Assembly (NCBI GenBank): GCA_029060305.1
Contig: JAIDUG010000050.1
Span: 62,001-126,000 of the forward strand
Direction: 5' to 3'
DNA length: 64,000 nt
DNA from: Ruminococcus sp.
Lineage (GTDB): Bacteria; Bacillota; Clostridia; Oscillospirales; Ruminococcaceae
Shown here piece after piece: positions 33,457 to 42,633 of this stretch (position 1 is the first letter of the stretch; every line of letters begins with the position of its first letter). The position numbers and the translations under genes are program-made. A model generated the notes under the pieces. That model was not told the origin of the DNA. It saw only the letters and a program-made list of their open reading frames with translations, and did no database searches.

Positions 33457-34992
33457 TTACTGGAGGTCAGGAATATCAGCTGCAACCTTTTCCATGAATG
33501 CAATATGAGTATCTTCCCATGAAGCACCTGATTCAAGGAATTCAGACTGTACTACATTAACGAAGTCAGTTTTGATTGTAGCATCGTAAGGAGTGATAAG
33601 ACCATTAAGATTAATCTTCTTAGCGTTTTCGTGGAGAACTGCGAAGTAGTTCTGACCAGCGAGGAGGTCTGTAACGTAGTCATTCGGGTTTTCGCCGGAA
33701 TCAACGATTTCCTGCATTACAGCCATGTTGTTGCAGTATTCAGGCTTGTCGAGAGCATACTGCTTAATCTGGTCACGGTCAACTGTAAATGTCTTGATAA
33801 ATGACTGTGCTTCTTCAGCGTTGTCAGTAGCAGGATTAACAACAATCCATGTACCGCCCCAGAAGTAAGGAGCAGGACCCTGACAAACATTCCACTTACC
33901 GTATGTAGCACCGTCTGCACCACCAGCAGCCTGAGCAAGAATAGCATCACCGAAGCCCCATGTAGATACGAAGAAGCCCATTGCACTATCGTCCTGACCT
34001 GAAGCATACCATGAAGGATCCCACTGAGGATTCTTAGTTACGCCACCGCAATCCCAGAGTCTCTTTGCGTAGTTAGCGAACTGTTCGCAGGAAGCATCAA
34101 CTTCGAGAGCATTGTCAACAACCCAAGGAGTTGTACGAGTTGCAGCGAATACCTGCCACATACCACCGAGAGTATCAGCGAGAGCTGTCTGACCGCCGGA
34201 CTGTTCAGCAATATCTTCAGCAGTTGCAACGAAATCTTCCCAGTTACTAATCTTAGCCTGCATTTCTTCAGGAGATGTTACACCGAGATACTGTTCAGCG
34301 AGGTCTGTTCTGTATGCGAAACCACCTGCTGCTGCCTGCCATGAAACACCCTTACGAACGCCGTTGGAATCCTTACCGATTTCGTCAGTATAAGAGTAGA
34401 TGTCAGCGAAATTAGCGTCTGTAAATCCGAGCTGTTCGAGAGGAGCTGTTCTGGTATCATCGTTGATGTACTTGAGAGCCCAGTCAGCTTCACAGAAGTA
34501 AACGTCGAGGTCTTCACCACTGTTGAAGAGGTTGTCGTACTTTTCAGAAGCCTGACCGCCACCTACATCGAAGTTGATGAAGTTAACCATGTCAGCAGAA
34601 GTGCCTGTAGCAGATTCCCACTGTGAAAGCATAGCGGGTACGTCGTCAGAGTTCCAAGCAGCAACTGTAAACTTCTCACCGCCTGTAGCAAGTGAAACGT
34701 CGCCTACTTCCATAGAACCGCTTGCTTCAACAGGAGCTGAAGAAGATTCGTCGTCGCCTGATTCGTCGTCAGCAACGGAAGACTCATCGTCAGCAGTAGA
34801 AGATTCATCAGCAACGGAAGACTCATCGTCAGCTTTGGATTCTTCTGAAGATTCGTCCTGCTTACTGCTTTCTGTCTTTGAAGACTGTGTGGGAGTTGAA
34901 GAAGTTCCCTTATCGTCTCCACAGCTTGCGAATGCGCCAGTAGCCATAGCAAGGGTTGCAACTAAGGCTAAAGTTCTTTTAAGTTTGTTCAT
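33457..34992 (-). CDS. sugar-binding lipoprotein of the ABC importer
   Basis: 511 residues. Signal peptide with lipobox FASC and lipidated Cys24, then a low-complexity linker of Ser, Asp and Glu (about 30-90) with near-repeats of SSVADDES, then a CUT1 solute-binding domain (MEVGDVSLATGGEKFTVAAW onward). It captures the substrate outside the membrane and delivers it to the two permeases downstream. The sugar is not predictable. The linker is longer than usual and would hold the domain away from the membrane or through the cell wall. It starts after AAGGAGG. Confidence 0.93.
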   Translation of the reverse strand: MNKLKRTLALVATLAMATGAFASCGDDKGTSSTPTQSSKTESSKQDESSEESKADDESSVADESSTADDESSVADDESGDDESSSAPVEASGSMEVGDVSLATGGEKFTVAAWNSDDVPAMLSQWESATGTSADMVNFINFDVGGGQASEKYDNLFNSGEDLDVYFCEADWALKYINDDTRTAPLEQLGFTDANFADIYSYTDEIGKDSNGVRKGVSWQAAAGGFAYRTDLAEQYLGVTSPEEMQAKISNWEDFVATAEDIAEQSGGQTALADTLGGMWQVFAATRTTPWVVDNALEVDASCEQFANYAKRLWDCGGVTKNPQWDPSWYASGQDDSAMGFFVSTWGFGDAILAQAAGGADGATYGKWNVCQGPAPYFWGGTWIVVNPATDNAEEAQSFIKTFTVDRDQIKQYALDKPEYCNNMAVMQEIVDSGENPNDYVTDLLAGQNYFAVLHENAKKINLNGLITPYDATIKTDFVNVVQSEFLESGASWEDTHIAFMEKVAADIPDLQ

Positions 34993-35289
34993 TAGATTTT
35001 TCCTCCTTAAATGTGTATATTATATTTCTTGTGAATATAATATGTATGAATGATAGATGGTTTTGTTTCCGCACAGGATACTTACCGAATGAATGTGCTC
35101 ACTCTGTTTTTTCACCTTTTCAGAAACCTTTCGGCTGATACAGCCATGAATAACAAAAGTCAACACAATCCACATAAATCTCCATGCAGAAAAACTGCTC
35201 TGCATTATTTCCGGAGCGTGCTTAACTCAACATGAATGCCGGTACGAATCCGTGTATCTGCACACACTGCGGATTATTGCTTTTATTAA
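34993..35289 (-). other. long untranslated leader of the ABC operon
   Basis: About 290 bases lie between the promoter at 35290-35318 and the lipoprotein ATG. I see no supported gene: a 61-codon frame at 35020-35205 lacks a good ribosome site. A weak inverted repeat (CCG ... GTGT / ACAC ... GG) lies near 35241-35275. I recognise no riboswitch. The length is unusual for this sequence, where most leaders are 25-100 bases. Confidence 0.5.
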
Positions 35290-35318
35290 AATATACATCA
35301 TTTTTTGTATAAAGTCAA
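35290..35318 (-). promoter_or_regulatory. promoter of the sugar ABC operon
   Basis: TTGACT (35318-35313), 17 bp, TATATT (35295-35290) on the minus strand, in an AT-rich stretch. Upstream of it, 35319-35480 holds only AT-rich sequence and the end of the comEA gene; I see no further element that I can support. Confidence 0.75.
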
Positions 35319-35480
35319 TGGTTTATAACGTTCTTTAATATTTTTTGTTTACTATGTATATTTTCAACATAATTTTTTTGTTAATTTTCACATAAAATAA
35401 TGTTTGTTTCCGAAAAAGTTACAAAACGGTTAAAATCATTTTTAACACATATGCACTATTATTATAGGTGTCTTTTATAC

Positions 35481-36311
35481 CTATTGCCCAACTGTTACAA
35501 ATTCTTCCATTTCTGCCACTTCTTTTTGTTCAAGTTTTTCAACGTAAAGAAGTTCGTACACGTGACTGAAACCGTTTAACATTTCACGCATTGTTATAAT
35601 GTCTTGTGCAATTTGTTCATCTACATACGGCAGAAGTGTAAGCAGTTCAATATCAGCAGTATTTATATTTATAGGAGCAACGTCTTGCAAAGTAATTTCC
35701 GGTTCAGTTTCAGGTTCAGGAAATATTTCCGGCTCAGTTTCCTCTTCTGTAACCTCTGTATCATCATAATATACCGGATTTTCCACATAAATGAAGTTAC
35801 GCATACGTTCAAATCTCGCCTCGCCGATACCGTAGACGTTCATTATTTCCTCAATATTCCGGAAACCGCCGTTCTGTTCACGGTAGCTTATTATTTCCGT
35901 AGCTATAACCTCGCCTATACCGTTTATCTGCATAAGTTCGTCAATATCCGCAGTATTTATATTTACATATATTTCCTCGAAAACTGTCGTAACAGGTTCA
36001 GTGTAAGTCGTAACGTATTCAGTATTTGTTGAAATTGACGAAATCGCAGTTTCATTAACAACAGTATCTTTTGCGACAACAGTTGTTTTTGTATAAGATA
36101 TATTTGTGGTAGTTGTATTGTGCGTTTTAGTTTTCTCTGTTGTTTTCAGGATTGTAGTCGTTTCAGCAGTACCGGAAATAACTGTATCAGTGTTCATTAC
36201 TGTGACCGTTATTTCGTCGTCGGAATATTCACTTTCCTCAGAAACAACAAGCCACGCAGTACATAACACGGCAATTACTGAAACAACAAGATATATTATA
36301 TTCTTATTCAT
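35481..36311 (-). CDS. comEA: ComEA-like DNA-binding protein with two helix-hairpin-helix regions
   Basis: 276 residues. One membrane anchor (about 5-22), a Thr-rich extracellular linker (about 35-115), then two ComEA-type helix-hairpin-helix domains: the first VNINTADIDELMQINGIGEVIATEI ... IMNVYGIGEARFERM (here abridged to NINTADIDELMQINGIGE), the second starting ININTADIELLTLLPYVDEQ. The first has intact GIG turns; the second has PYVDEQ where the first GIG should be, so it may bind DNA poorly. ComEA binds incoming DNA outside the cell and passes it to ComEC. Two domains are uncommon; ComEA usually has one. It starts six bases after the protease stop with no clear ribosome site. Confidence 0.8.
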   Translation of the reverse strand: MNKNIIYLVVSVIAVLCTAWLVVSEESEYSDDEITVTVMNTDTVISGTAETTTILKTTEKTKTHNTTTTNISYTKTTVVAKDTVVNETAISSISTNTEYVTTYTEPVTTVFEEIYVNINTADIDELMQINGIGEVIATEIISYREQNGGFRNIEEIMNVYGIGEARFERMRNFIYVENPVYYDDTEVTEEETEPEIFPEPETEPEITLQDVAPININTADIELLTLLPYVDEQIAQDIITMREMLNGFSHVYELLYVEKLEQKEVAEMEEFVTVGQ

Positions 36312-36316
36312 ATGTT

Positions 36317-39300
36317 TTATGAAGTTGATACTTCCGCATAATATACAAGTATTGCGGTAGCATCTACAGCATCAACAATACCGTCGCCGTTGTAGTCGGC
36401 AACAGATATTTTTTCCGGATTGATAGTACCTTTTCCGCCTGTTGACAAATCAGCATAATGGACAAGTACCAATGTTGCATCAACAGCGTTTACCATTCCG
36501 TCACCGTCAACATCACCTTTCTTAACGTATGGTTCACCGACAGTAAAAATTATACACTCAGAAGCAAAATCGCTATATGTTGACGAATATCTCAGAGCGA
36601 CCGTCTGTCCTTTTTCCATAGCGTAACCAGTAGACCATTCCGCAACGGAAAGACTTTTCACCTTTTCAGAATCAGCTATACCAAAACGCTTTCCGACAGC
36701 AGAAATATATTCTTCATTGTCGGAATATCCCCATTTTTCAGCAAGTCCGGATATATCCGTATCTTCAATCGGAGCAACTTCATAGTCATATCCTGAAAGA
36801 TAGAATTTACCGTCTTTTTTCGTAAATTCGGGAATATTTTCGGGTGCAGACTTTGCAACAGGAATTTCATACGTAACCGGTTCGCTTGCAAACATACCGT
36901 TTCCGGCAGAAATTCTGAAAGTTATCTTTTCATTCGGAATAACCTTAAAAGCCTTGTTCATAACCATACCGGAATTAATCCACGTGCCGTCAACAAGTCT
37001 GTCTGAGGCTGAAACATAGTCATCGTCCGCAGGATTTTCCTTTACAGAATATTCAAGAAGTTCAGCGGTATCATTCGGAATAAAACCGAGCATTTCATAA
37101 TAATAGTCCGTTTCGAGTTCGGGAAGTACTGCTCTTTCAGGCACCTTGAAAGTAAATTTTTCCGCTGTACTGCTGTTTACCGCCGTGACTTCCTGCCCTG
37201 CATACTTGCTTACACTTTCACCGTTCTTTAACGTTGTACCGTCCTTTGTAGTCACTTTGAATCCGACATTACATGATATAGTTTCATTTTTAAGACTGAA
37301 CGAAACAGGATTTTTAATTATCTTCACTGTAACGGTATTCGGAAGTTTATTTTCCTGCTCCAGTTCAAAAGTAACCGTCTGTTCGCCGTAAGAGAGATTT
37401 ATTATATCAGTATATTCAGCGTTTGGAATTTTCTTTCCGTCCATAGTAACTTCAGCACCTGTCACCGGATATAATTTAATAGCGTAATCATATGAACTGA
37501 CGTTTATAACATATTCATTGTCGCTTATTCTTTCGGCTTTTCTGTAACCTGAATCATATGCCCTGTAACACAAATCATTGAGTACAGCTTTTTCGGGAGT
37601 ATAAGTTTTTTCCGTAATCTGTAAAGGGTCAGTATATGCGGAAATCTTTGTTTCCTCAGTTATCTTTATTGGCTCTGTATACGGAATATATTTATCCCCA
37701 TTCACTGAAACAAATATATCCTTATCTGCCGACAGTGAAACAGATTCATTTTCCGGCACAGCTCCTGCAATATGTGAGAATTTAACCGTTCCCGACGGAC
37801 TGCCAAAGGCTTTAAGCGAAATATTTCCGAAAGTTTCGCAAAGGTCACCGCTTGCAAAAAGTTCCTCATAACTATTATACAATTCGTCTGCTTTCGTCAT
37901 ATTTTCTTCATCTTCTTCAGGAATACCTGCATATATTTCCTCTTTCAGCATTTCAAGTATCATATTCTTTCTTTCTTCGGAATATGTATACTTCCCTGAA
38001 TATATATCAGACCAGTTTTTTCCGTCCGCACTGTAGAAACTTTCGTTTTCGCCTGTATACTTCTCAATCTGTTCCATACTGGAATATTTGTTTATATCTG
38101 TAATTTCACCTGTTTTGCTGTCCTCTATAAAAAGGCTTGATTCAACAGGTATCACAAAAGGATTGTCATTACATAACATCTCCACAACTACTCCGAATTT
38201 TTCACCGCTTTTTACCGGAACGCTTTCAGAGAGTTCAATTGTCCTGTAACCTGTCAGTACATCATAACCGGAAGTCACTTCCGACGGAGTACCGGAAGAT
38301 GGGTCTGATTCATCTGTAAGTCCTGTATATATTGTAACATTATATTCCGTACCTGCATTCTGAAAATATGTAGCTATTGCCTCAATCTGCATATCACTTT
38401 CTGCTGTAAATATATTCGCCATATATGAAGAGTTGTTTTCCTCAGTGTCATTATGTGCCGAAAGAAGTTGTGATGGTACAAAAGTATCATAATGATAATT
38501 CACGGAATAGTTATCATTATCGGCAAGTTCGTAAACGGCAAACTGACAGAGGCTTTTGTCGTCATAGGAAATCCATATATAACCGTTGTCACCTGAATTA
38601 TATCCCCAACTGTTTTTCACAAGCCACGCTCCATTATGTTCAGGCTTTATAATAAAATTATCCGCTGAAAAATTATCGTCCCACCCTACAATAGTAACGG
38701 AATGGTTTGCATTTTTCGGTAAATAGTTGCTGTTTACACAAAGTTTACTTCCGTTATACGAAACGCCGTATTCGTGATAGAAAGATACATCAACAGCGTG
38801 TCCGTCATATAAAAACTGCTTTACAAGATTATTTATATCACTGACGTTTGTGCGGTCACTGTCGAAATCAAAAAGATAAGCGTTTTCAAGGTGGTAATCG
38901 CTTTCATACTTCAAAGTATCCGCCTTTTCGGAATCCTCAAGAAATGCCGTGTTTGAATACGGAAGTCTGTCTTCGTTTACAGGTCCTATCCATTGTGACC
39001 ACAGATTCGCAACAATTCCTGTAGACCCTCCCCAGTCGAGATGTTCTTCAATGTTTTCTGCTGAAATATTTATCTGGTCGTCACCGTAATATGAATAGAA
39101 TGCTGTATGAAGTTCGGAGAGATTTATCGACGGTATCGCTCCGATAATACTTGATTCTGCACTTGAAGCAGAAGAATGTGTCCAGCAAGTACCGTGCTGT
39201 CCTTGGTCTTTTACGGAAGATATAGTACCCTGTTGACGCATATCAAATTCCGCCGGAAAATCCACTGCCGACCTGCTCGGAGTATCTGTATTCTTGTATT

Positions 39301-39493
39301 CAGTACCGTTAGCTACAAAAACAGGTCGACCGTCTTTCTGCCCTATGATATATTCAAAATCCGGAAGAGATGTAAAAAACGTCTGATTTTCAGACCCTAC
39401 CGCCGAAATATATGTATCTGTTTTCACACTGTATACTGCCGGAACAGATATAGCAGTCACAAGTGCAAAAGTTTTTATAAGAAATTGTCTCAT
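36317..39493 (-). CDS. secreted papain-type protease with lectin-like domain and dockerin
   Basis: 1058 residues. Signal peptide (about 1-23), C1A peptidase domain with Gln97 (DQGQHGTCW), catalytic Cys103, His264 (NHSVTIVGWDD) and Asn294 (VKNSWG), all intact. A lectin-like domain of the type seen after such peptidases (about 360-470), chitobiase-like and other beta repeats (to about 980), and a C-terminal type I dockerin with two calcium loops, DVDGDGMVNAVD and DYNGDGIVDAVD. The dockerin should dock the enzyme on a cohesin scaffold of a cellulosome or amylosome. Proteases are rare cargo. The ATG at 39493 follows GGAG; an upstream ATG at 39529 lies in the EVE gene end. Confidence 0.93.
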   Translation of the reverse strand: MRQFLIKTFALVTAISVPAVYSVKTDTYISAVGSENQTFFTSLPDFEYIIGQKDGRPVFVANGTEYKNTDTPSRSAVDFPAEFDMRQQGTISSVKDQGQHGTCWTHSSASSAESSIIGAIPSINLSELHTAFYSYYGDDQINISAENIEEHLDWGGSTGIVANLWSQWIGPVNEDRLPYSNTAFLEDSEKADTLKYESDYHLENAYLFDFDSDRTNVSDINNLVKQFLYDGHAVDVSFYHEYGVSYNGSKLCVNSNYLPKNANHSVTIVGWDDNFSADNFIIKPEHNGAWLVKNSWGYNSGDNGYIWISYDDKSLCQFAVYELADNDNYSVNYHYDTFVPSQLLSAHNDTEENNSSYMANIFTAESDMQIEAIATYFQNAGTEYNVTIYTGLTDESDPSSGTPSEVTSGYDVLTGYRTIELSESVPVKSGEKFGVVVEMLCNDNPFVIPVESSLFIEDSKTGEITDINKYSSMEQIEKYTGENESFYSADGKNWSDIYSGKYTYSEERKNMILEMLKEEIYAGIPEEDEENMTKADELYNSYEELFASGDLCETFGNISLKAFGSPSGTVKFSHIAGAVPENESVSLSADKDIFVSVNGDKYIPYTEPIKITEETKISAYTDPLQITEKTYTPEKAVLNDLCYRAYDSGYRKAERISDNEYVINVSSYDYAIKLYPVTGAEVTMDGKKIPNAEYTDIINLSYGEQTVTFELEQENKLPNTVTVKIIKNPVSFSLKNETISCNVGFKVTTKDGTTLKNGESVSKYAGQEVTAVNSSTAEKFTFKVPERAVLPELETDYYYEMLGFIPNDTAELLEYSVKENPADDDYVSASDRLVDGTWINSGMVMNKAFKVIPNEKITFRISAGNGMFASEPVTYEIPVAKSAPENIPEFTKKDGKFYLSGYDYEVAPIEDTDISGLAEKWGYSDNEEYISAVGKRFGIADSEKVKSLSVAEWSTGYAMEKGQTVALRYSSTYSDFASECIIFTVGEPYVKKGDVDGDGMVNAVDATLVLVHYADLSTGGKGTINPEKISVADYNGDGIVDAVDATAILVYYAEVSTS

Positions 39494-39518
39494 ATAAATT
39501 TCTCCATTCTTAAATAAT

Positions 39519-39917
39519 TCAATTTTCAAGCGTTCTGATATAGTCAGAAAGTTCCGGCTTTACTTTTCGTGGACATTGAATACTTCCTTTTACATTTTTT
39601 TCTTTCATTTTTTCAATTGAAAGAACATTTTTGTCGTATATCTTTATAATCTCCAGTTCCATATGTCTTTTATATGTTTCATAATTTGTGCCGTCAATAA
39701 CAAATTCCGAATCATCAATTTCTATATTTGAAAGGTTAACTTTATTTACTTTGCACTTGTAAACAATAGCCTGAACAGGCTTTCCGACATAAATATAAAC
39801 AATATCGTCTTTATGTATATTTTTATTCGATTGTTTCCAATCAAGATTCTTCATTTTTTCAAAAGCACCTTTAACATTGTAATATTTCGGATTACATGGT
39901 ACTATCCACTCTTGCAT
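39519..39917 (-). CDS. EVE-domain (PUA-like) protein
   Basis: 132 residues. WIVPCNPKYYNVKGAF at the start, the aromatic region and IHKDDIVYIYVGKPVQAIVYKCKV follow the EVE pattern, a PUA-related fold that binds modified bases in DNA or RNA through a pocket. EVE proteins often accompany restriction systems but none is beside it. The DNA is more AT-rich (clearly below the local average), suggesting recent acquisition. The ATG at 39917 follows GGAGG; an in-frame start at 39950 has no site. Confidence 0.8.
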   Translation of the reverse strand: MQEWIVPCNPKYYNVKGAFEKMKNLDWKQSNKNIHKDDIVYIYVGKPVQAIVYKCKVNKVNLSNIEIDDSEFVIDGTNYETYKRHMELEIIKIYDKNVLSIEKMKEKNVKGSIQCPRKVKPELSDYIRTLEN

Positions 39918-39956
39918 TGTAATTCCTCCGTTATTAAAATATTTAAACAAGAATTA

Positions 39957-39978
39957 TCCGTACTTTTCGGAGTACGGA
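39957..39978 (-). terminator. hairpin downstream of the ligase fusion gene
   Basis: TCCGTACT and AGTACGGA form a perfect eight-pair stem with a six-base loop, eleven bases after the fusion gene's stop. Downstream sequence is T-rich but not a clean T-run, so termination may be incomplete. Confidence 0.55.
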
Positions 39979-39988
39979 CATGATATAT

Positions 39989-42517
39989 TTACGCTGTAAC
40001 TATTTCCTCTGCTTTCTGAAGACTGAGTTTCTGAACAGCCTGTTCTCTCATCTTGTATTTGAGAATCTTTCCTGCTGCGTTCATGGGGAAACCGTCCACG
40101 AAATCAATGTATTTCGGACATTTGTGACTTGCCATACGCTGACGGCAGAATTTCTTTATTTCAAGCGGAGTTGCAGTCTCGCCCTCTTTCAGAACGATAC
40201 AAGCCATAATTTCTTCTCCGTAATTTTCCGACGGTACACCTATAACCTGTACATCTTTTATTTTCGGATTGGTGTAAAGGAAATCCTCAATTTCTTTCGG
40301 ATAAATATTCTCACCGCCACGGATAATCATATCTTTTATACGTCCTGTAATTTTGTAATAACCATCCGCTGAACATCTTCTCGCAAGGTCTCCTGTATGC
40401 AACCAGCCTTGTGAATCAATAGCGTTTGCAGTAGCCTCAGGCATTTTATAGTAACCTTTCATAATGTTGTAACCTCTTGCAACAAGTTCGCCGTCTGTAT
40501 CGTCGGGAAGTTCCTGATTTGTTTCAGGGTCAACTATCCTGCATTCAACTCCGAAAATAGGCGTACCTACTGTATTTACACGCTGTTGAATGGAATCAGT
40601 TGTCTTGCTCATTGTGATAGCCGGAGATGCTTCTGTCTGACCATATGTAATGCATATTTCTTTCATATTCATTTTTTCGATAACTTCTTCCATAGTCTTT
40701 ATCGGACACGGAGACCCTGCCATAATACCTGTACGCATATAAGAAAAATCAGTCTTATTAAAATCACGGTGTCCGAGCATTGAAATAAACATTGTAGGCA
40801 CTCCGTGAAAACAGGTTATTTTTTCCTTGTTTATGCAGTCAAGGGCTTTTCGGGGGGCAAACTTTGTAACAGGTGACATAGTAACACCGTGAGTTACACC
40901 AGCCGTCATTGCGAGAACCATTCCGAAACAATGGAACATAGGCACTTGTATCATCATTCTGTCGGCTGTTGACAAGTCCATACAGTCGCCGATAGCTTTT
41001 CCGTTGTTTACGACGTTGTAGTGAGTAAGCATAACGCCTTTAGGAAATCCTGTAGTACCTGACGTATACTGCATATTACAGACATCGTGAATATCGATGG
41101 TGCGTCTGATTTTTTCCACTTCACTATACGGAACGTTTTTGGAAAGTTCCAGCGCCTGCTCCCATGTGTAACAACCATTGTTTTCGGAATTTATCGTGAT
41201 TACATTCCTGAGGAAAGGCAGTCTTTCAGAACTGAGTTTACCTGCCTCACACGTTTCAAGCTCCGGACAGAGTTCCTTTATTATATCAACATACCTTATG
41301 CCTTTGATTCCGTCAATCATTACAAGTGTGCTTGTATCTGACTGTTTCAACAGATACTCCGCTTCATGTATTCTGTATTCGCTGTTCATTGTAACAAGTA
41401 CAGCACCGATTTTTGTAACAGACCAGAAAGTTATATACCATTGCGGAACATTTGTCGCCCATATAGCCACATGGTCACCTTTTTTTACACCCATTGCAAG
41501 CAACGCACAAGCAAATGTATCAACATCGTCTCTGAATTCGTGATATGTCCTTGTATAGTCAAGTTCTGTATATCGGAAAGCGTACTGATTCGGAAACTCC
41601 TCGCATATACGGTCAAGAACGTCAGGGAATGTATAATTTATAATACGGTCTTTAGGCCACGGATATTTTCCGTTATTACGCATATTGTCCTGAAGTGAAT
41701 GTTTGTGTTTTGTCTGATAAGGTCGCATAAATTCAGCAAACTGCGGTATAACAATACCTGCATCTGAAAGATTCGTCGCCCTCCGCTTTATCCATTCAAT
41801 CGAAACATATCCGATATAGTTTATTGATTCAAGTGCGGAAAGCATTTCCTTTATCGGAATATCCCCCTCACCTGTCATACAATATTCGATATTTCCGTCA
41901 GATGTGACAAAGCTGTCTTTCACCTGTACAAACTTTATATATTCGCCGAGATTGGAAACAGTCGTTTCAGGGGATTCACCTGCAAACCTGTAAGGGTGGT
42001 GCATATCCCATAACGCTGAAACCTTACGGCTTTCTATTCTGTCGAGCAGGCGTGCAAGACGTGCTGTATCACTGTAAACACCGTTTGTCTCAACGAGAAG
42101 TGTAACATTATATTCTTCAGCAACCGGAACAAGTTTGGCAAGTGATTCCAAAACAACATCATCATTGACTTCACCGTCCGGACAGTAATTATCATCTGCG
42201 AGTACCCTTATATAAGGGGTATTGAGTTTCTTTGCGAGTTTTGCATAAGCTGTTATCTCTGCCTTTGTATCGCTGAAATTTTCCGCATATTTCAGACAAG
42301 CACCGGAAGAAAGACACGGAATTTCAAGGTTAAGTTCTGTAAGTTTTCTGATAGTCTTTTTAAGTTTCTGCTCAGTAAAAGATTTTACCTTTACGGAAAA
42401 AATCTCGTCGCCGATGCCACGTACTTCAATACCATTGAATTTAAGATCTTTTGCAATTGAACATATATCCGCCCAAGACCATTCCGGACAGGCAAGAGTA
42501 GAAAAACTTATTTTCAA
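39989..42517 (-). CDS. fusion of a TIM-barrel epimerase/isomerase domain and an acyl-CoA ligase
   Basis: 842 residues with two complete enzyme domains. Residues 1-265: xylose-isomerase-like TIM barrel with the metal ligands of the sugar epimerase/AP-endonuclease-2 superfamily in place (E143 in VETNG, D171 and H173 in WDMHH, E241 in SIEW). After a linker, about 296-842: acyl-CoA/AMP-forming ligase with YTSGTTGFPKG (484-494), TGDLARR, GRIKDMIIRGGENIYPKEIE (as GRIKDMIIRGGENIYP) and the catalytic Lys in GKILKYK. The ligase would activate a carboxylic acid with ATP and CoA; the barrel would rearrange a sugar-like metabolite. Substrates unknown. Start is TTG at 42517, nine bases after AAAGGA, with the ATG three codons earlier directly on that site. 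Confidence 0.88.
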   Translation of the reverse strand: MKISFSTLACPEWSWADICSIAKDLKFNGIEVRGIGDEIFSVKVKSFTEQKLKKTIRKLTELNLEIPCLSSGACLKYAENFSDTKAEITAYAKLAKKLNTPYIRVLADDNYCPDGEVNDDVVLESLAKLVPVAEEYNVTLLVETNGVYSDTARLARLLDRIESRKVSALWDMHHPYRFAGESPETTVSNLGEYIKFVQVKDSFVTSDGNIEYCMTGEGDIPIKEMLSALESINYIGYVSIEWIKRRATNLSDAGIVIPQFAEFMRPYQTKHKHSLQDNMRNNGKYPWPKDRIINYTFPDVLDRICEEFPNQYAFRYTELDYTRTYHEFRDDVDTFACALLAMGVKKGDHVAIWATNVPQWYITFWSVTKIGAVLVTMNSEYRIHEAEYLLKQSDTSTLVMIDGIKGIRYVDIIKELCPELETCEAGKLSSERLPFLRNVITINSENNGCYTWEQALELSKNVPYSEVEKIRRTIDIHDVCNMQYTSGTTGFPKGVMLTHYNVVNNGKAIGDCMDLSTADRMMIQVPMFHCFGMVLAMTAGVTHGVTMSPVTKFAPRKALDCINKEKITCFHGVPTMFISMLGHRDFNKTDFSYMRTGIMAGSPCPIKTMEEVIEKMNMKEICITYGQTEASPAITMSKTTDSIQQRVNTVGTPIFGVECRIVDPETNQELPDDTDGELVARGYNIMKGYYKMPEATANAIDSQGWLHTGDLARRCSADGYYKITGRIKDMIIRGGENIYPKEIEDFLYTNPKIKDVQVIGVPSENYGEEIMACIVLKEGETATPLEIKKFCRQRMASHKCPKYIDFVDGFPMNAAGKILKYKMREQAVQKLSLQKAEEIVTA

Positions 42518-42556
42518 AAATATCATTCCTTTGCTTTTATATATTATATACAATCA

Positions 42557-42585
42557 ATTTTATCATAGTTCGTGGATATTGTCAA
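42557..42585 (-). promoter_or_regulatory. promoter of the ligase fusion gene
   Basis: TTGACA (42585-42580), 17 bp, TAAAAT (42562-42557) on the minus strand. The -35 box directly follows the T-run of the zinc-ribbon terminator. Confidence 0.8.
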
Positions 42586-42618
42586 TAAAAAATCCCCGCA
42601 CTTTTTTCAAGTACGGGG
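42586..42618 (-). terminator. terminator after the zinc-ribbon gene
   Basis: CCCCGTACTT pairs with AAGTGCGGGG (one U-G pair in the minus-strand RNA), followed by ATTTTTTATT. It closes the transcript of the PHP, YdcF and zinc-ribbon genes. Confidence 0.88.
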
Positions 42619-42633
42619 AAATTCCGTTAAGAA

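Noticed and set aside
35020-35205. 61-codon minus-strand frame in the ABC leader
   Set aside because: Its ATG has only CCGGAAATA upstream, composition is not coding-like and it is interrupted by nothing but chance; a plus-strand frame in the same place is equally unsupported.
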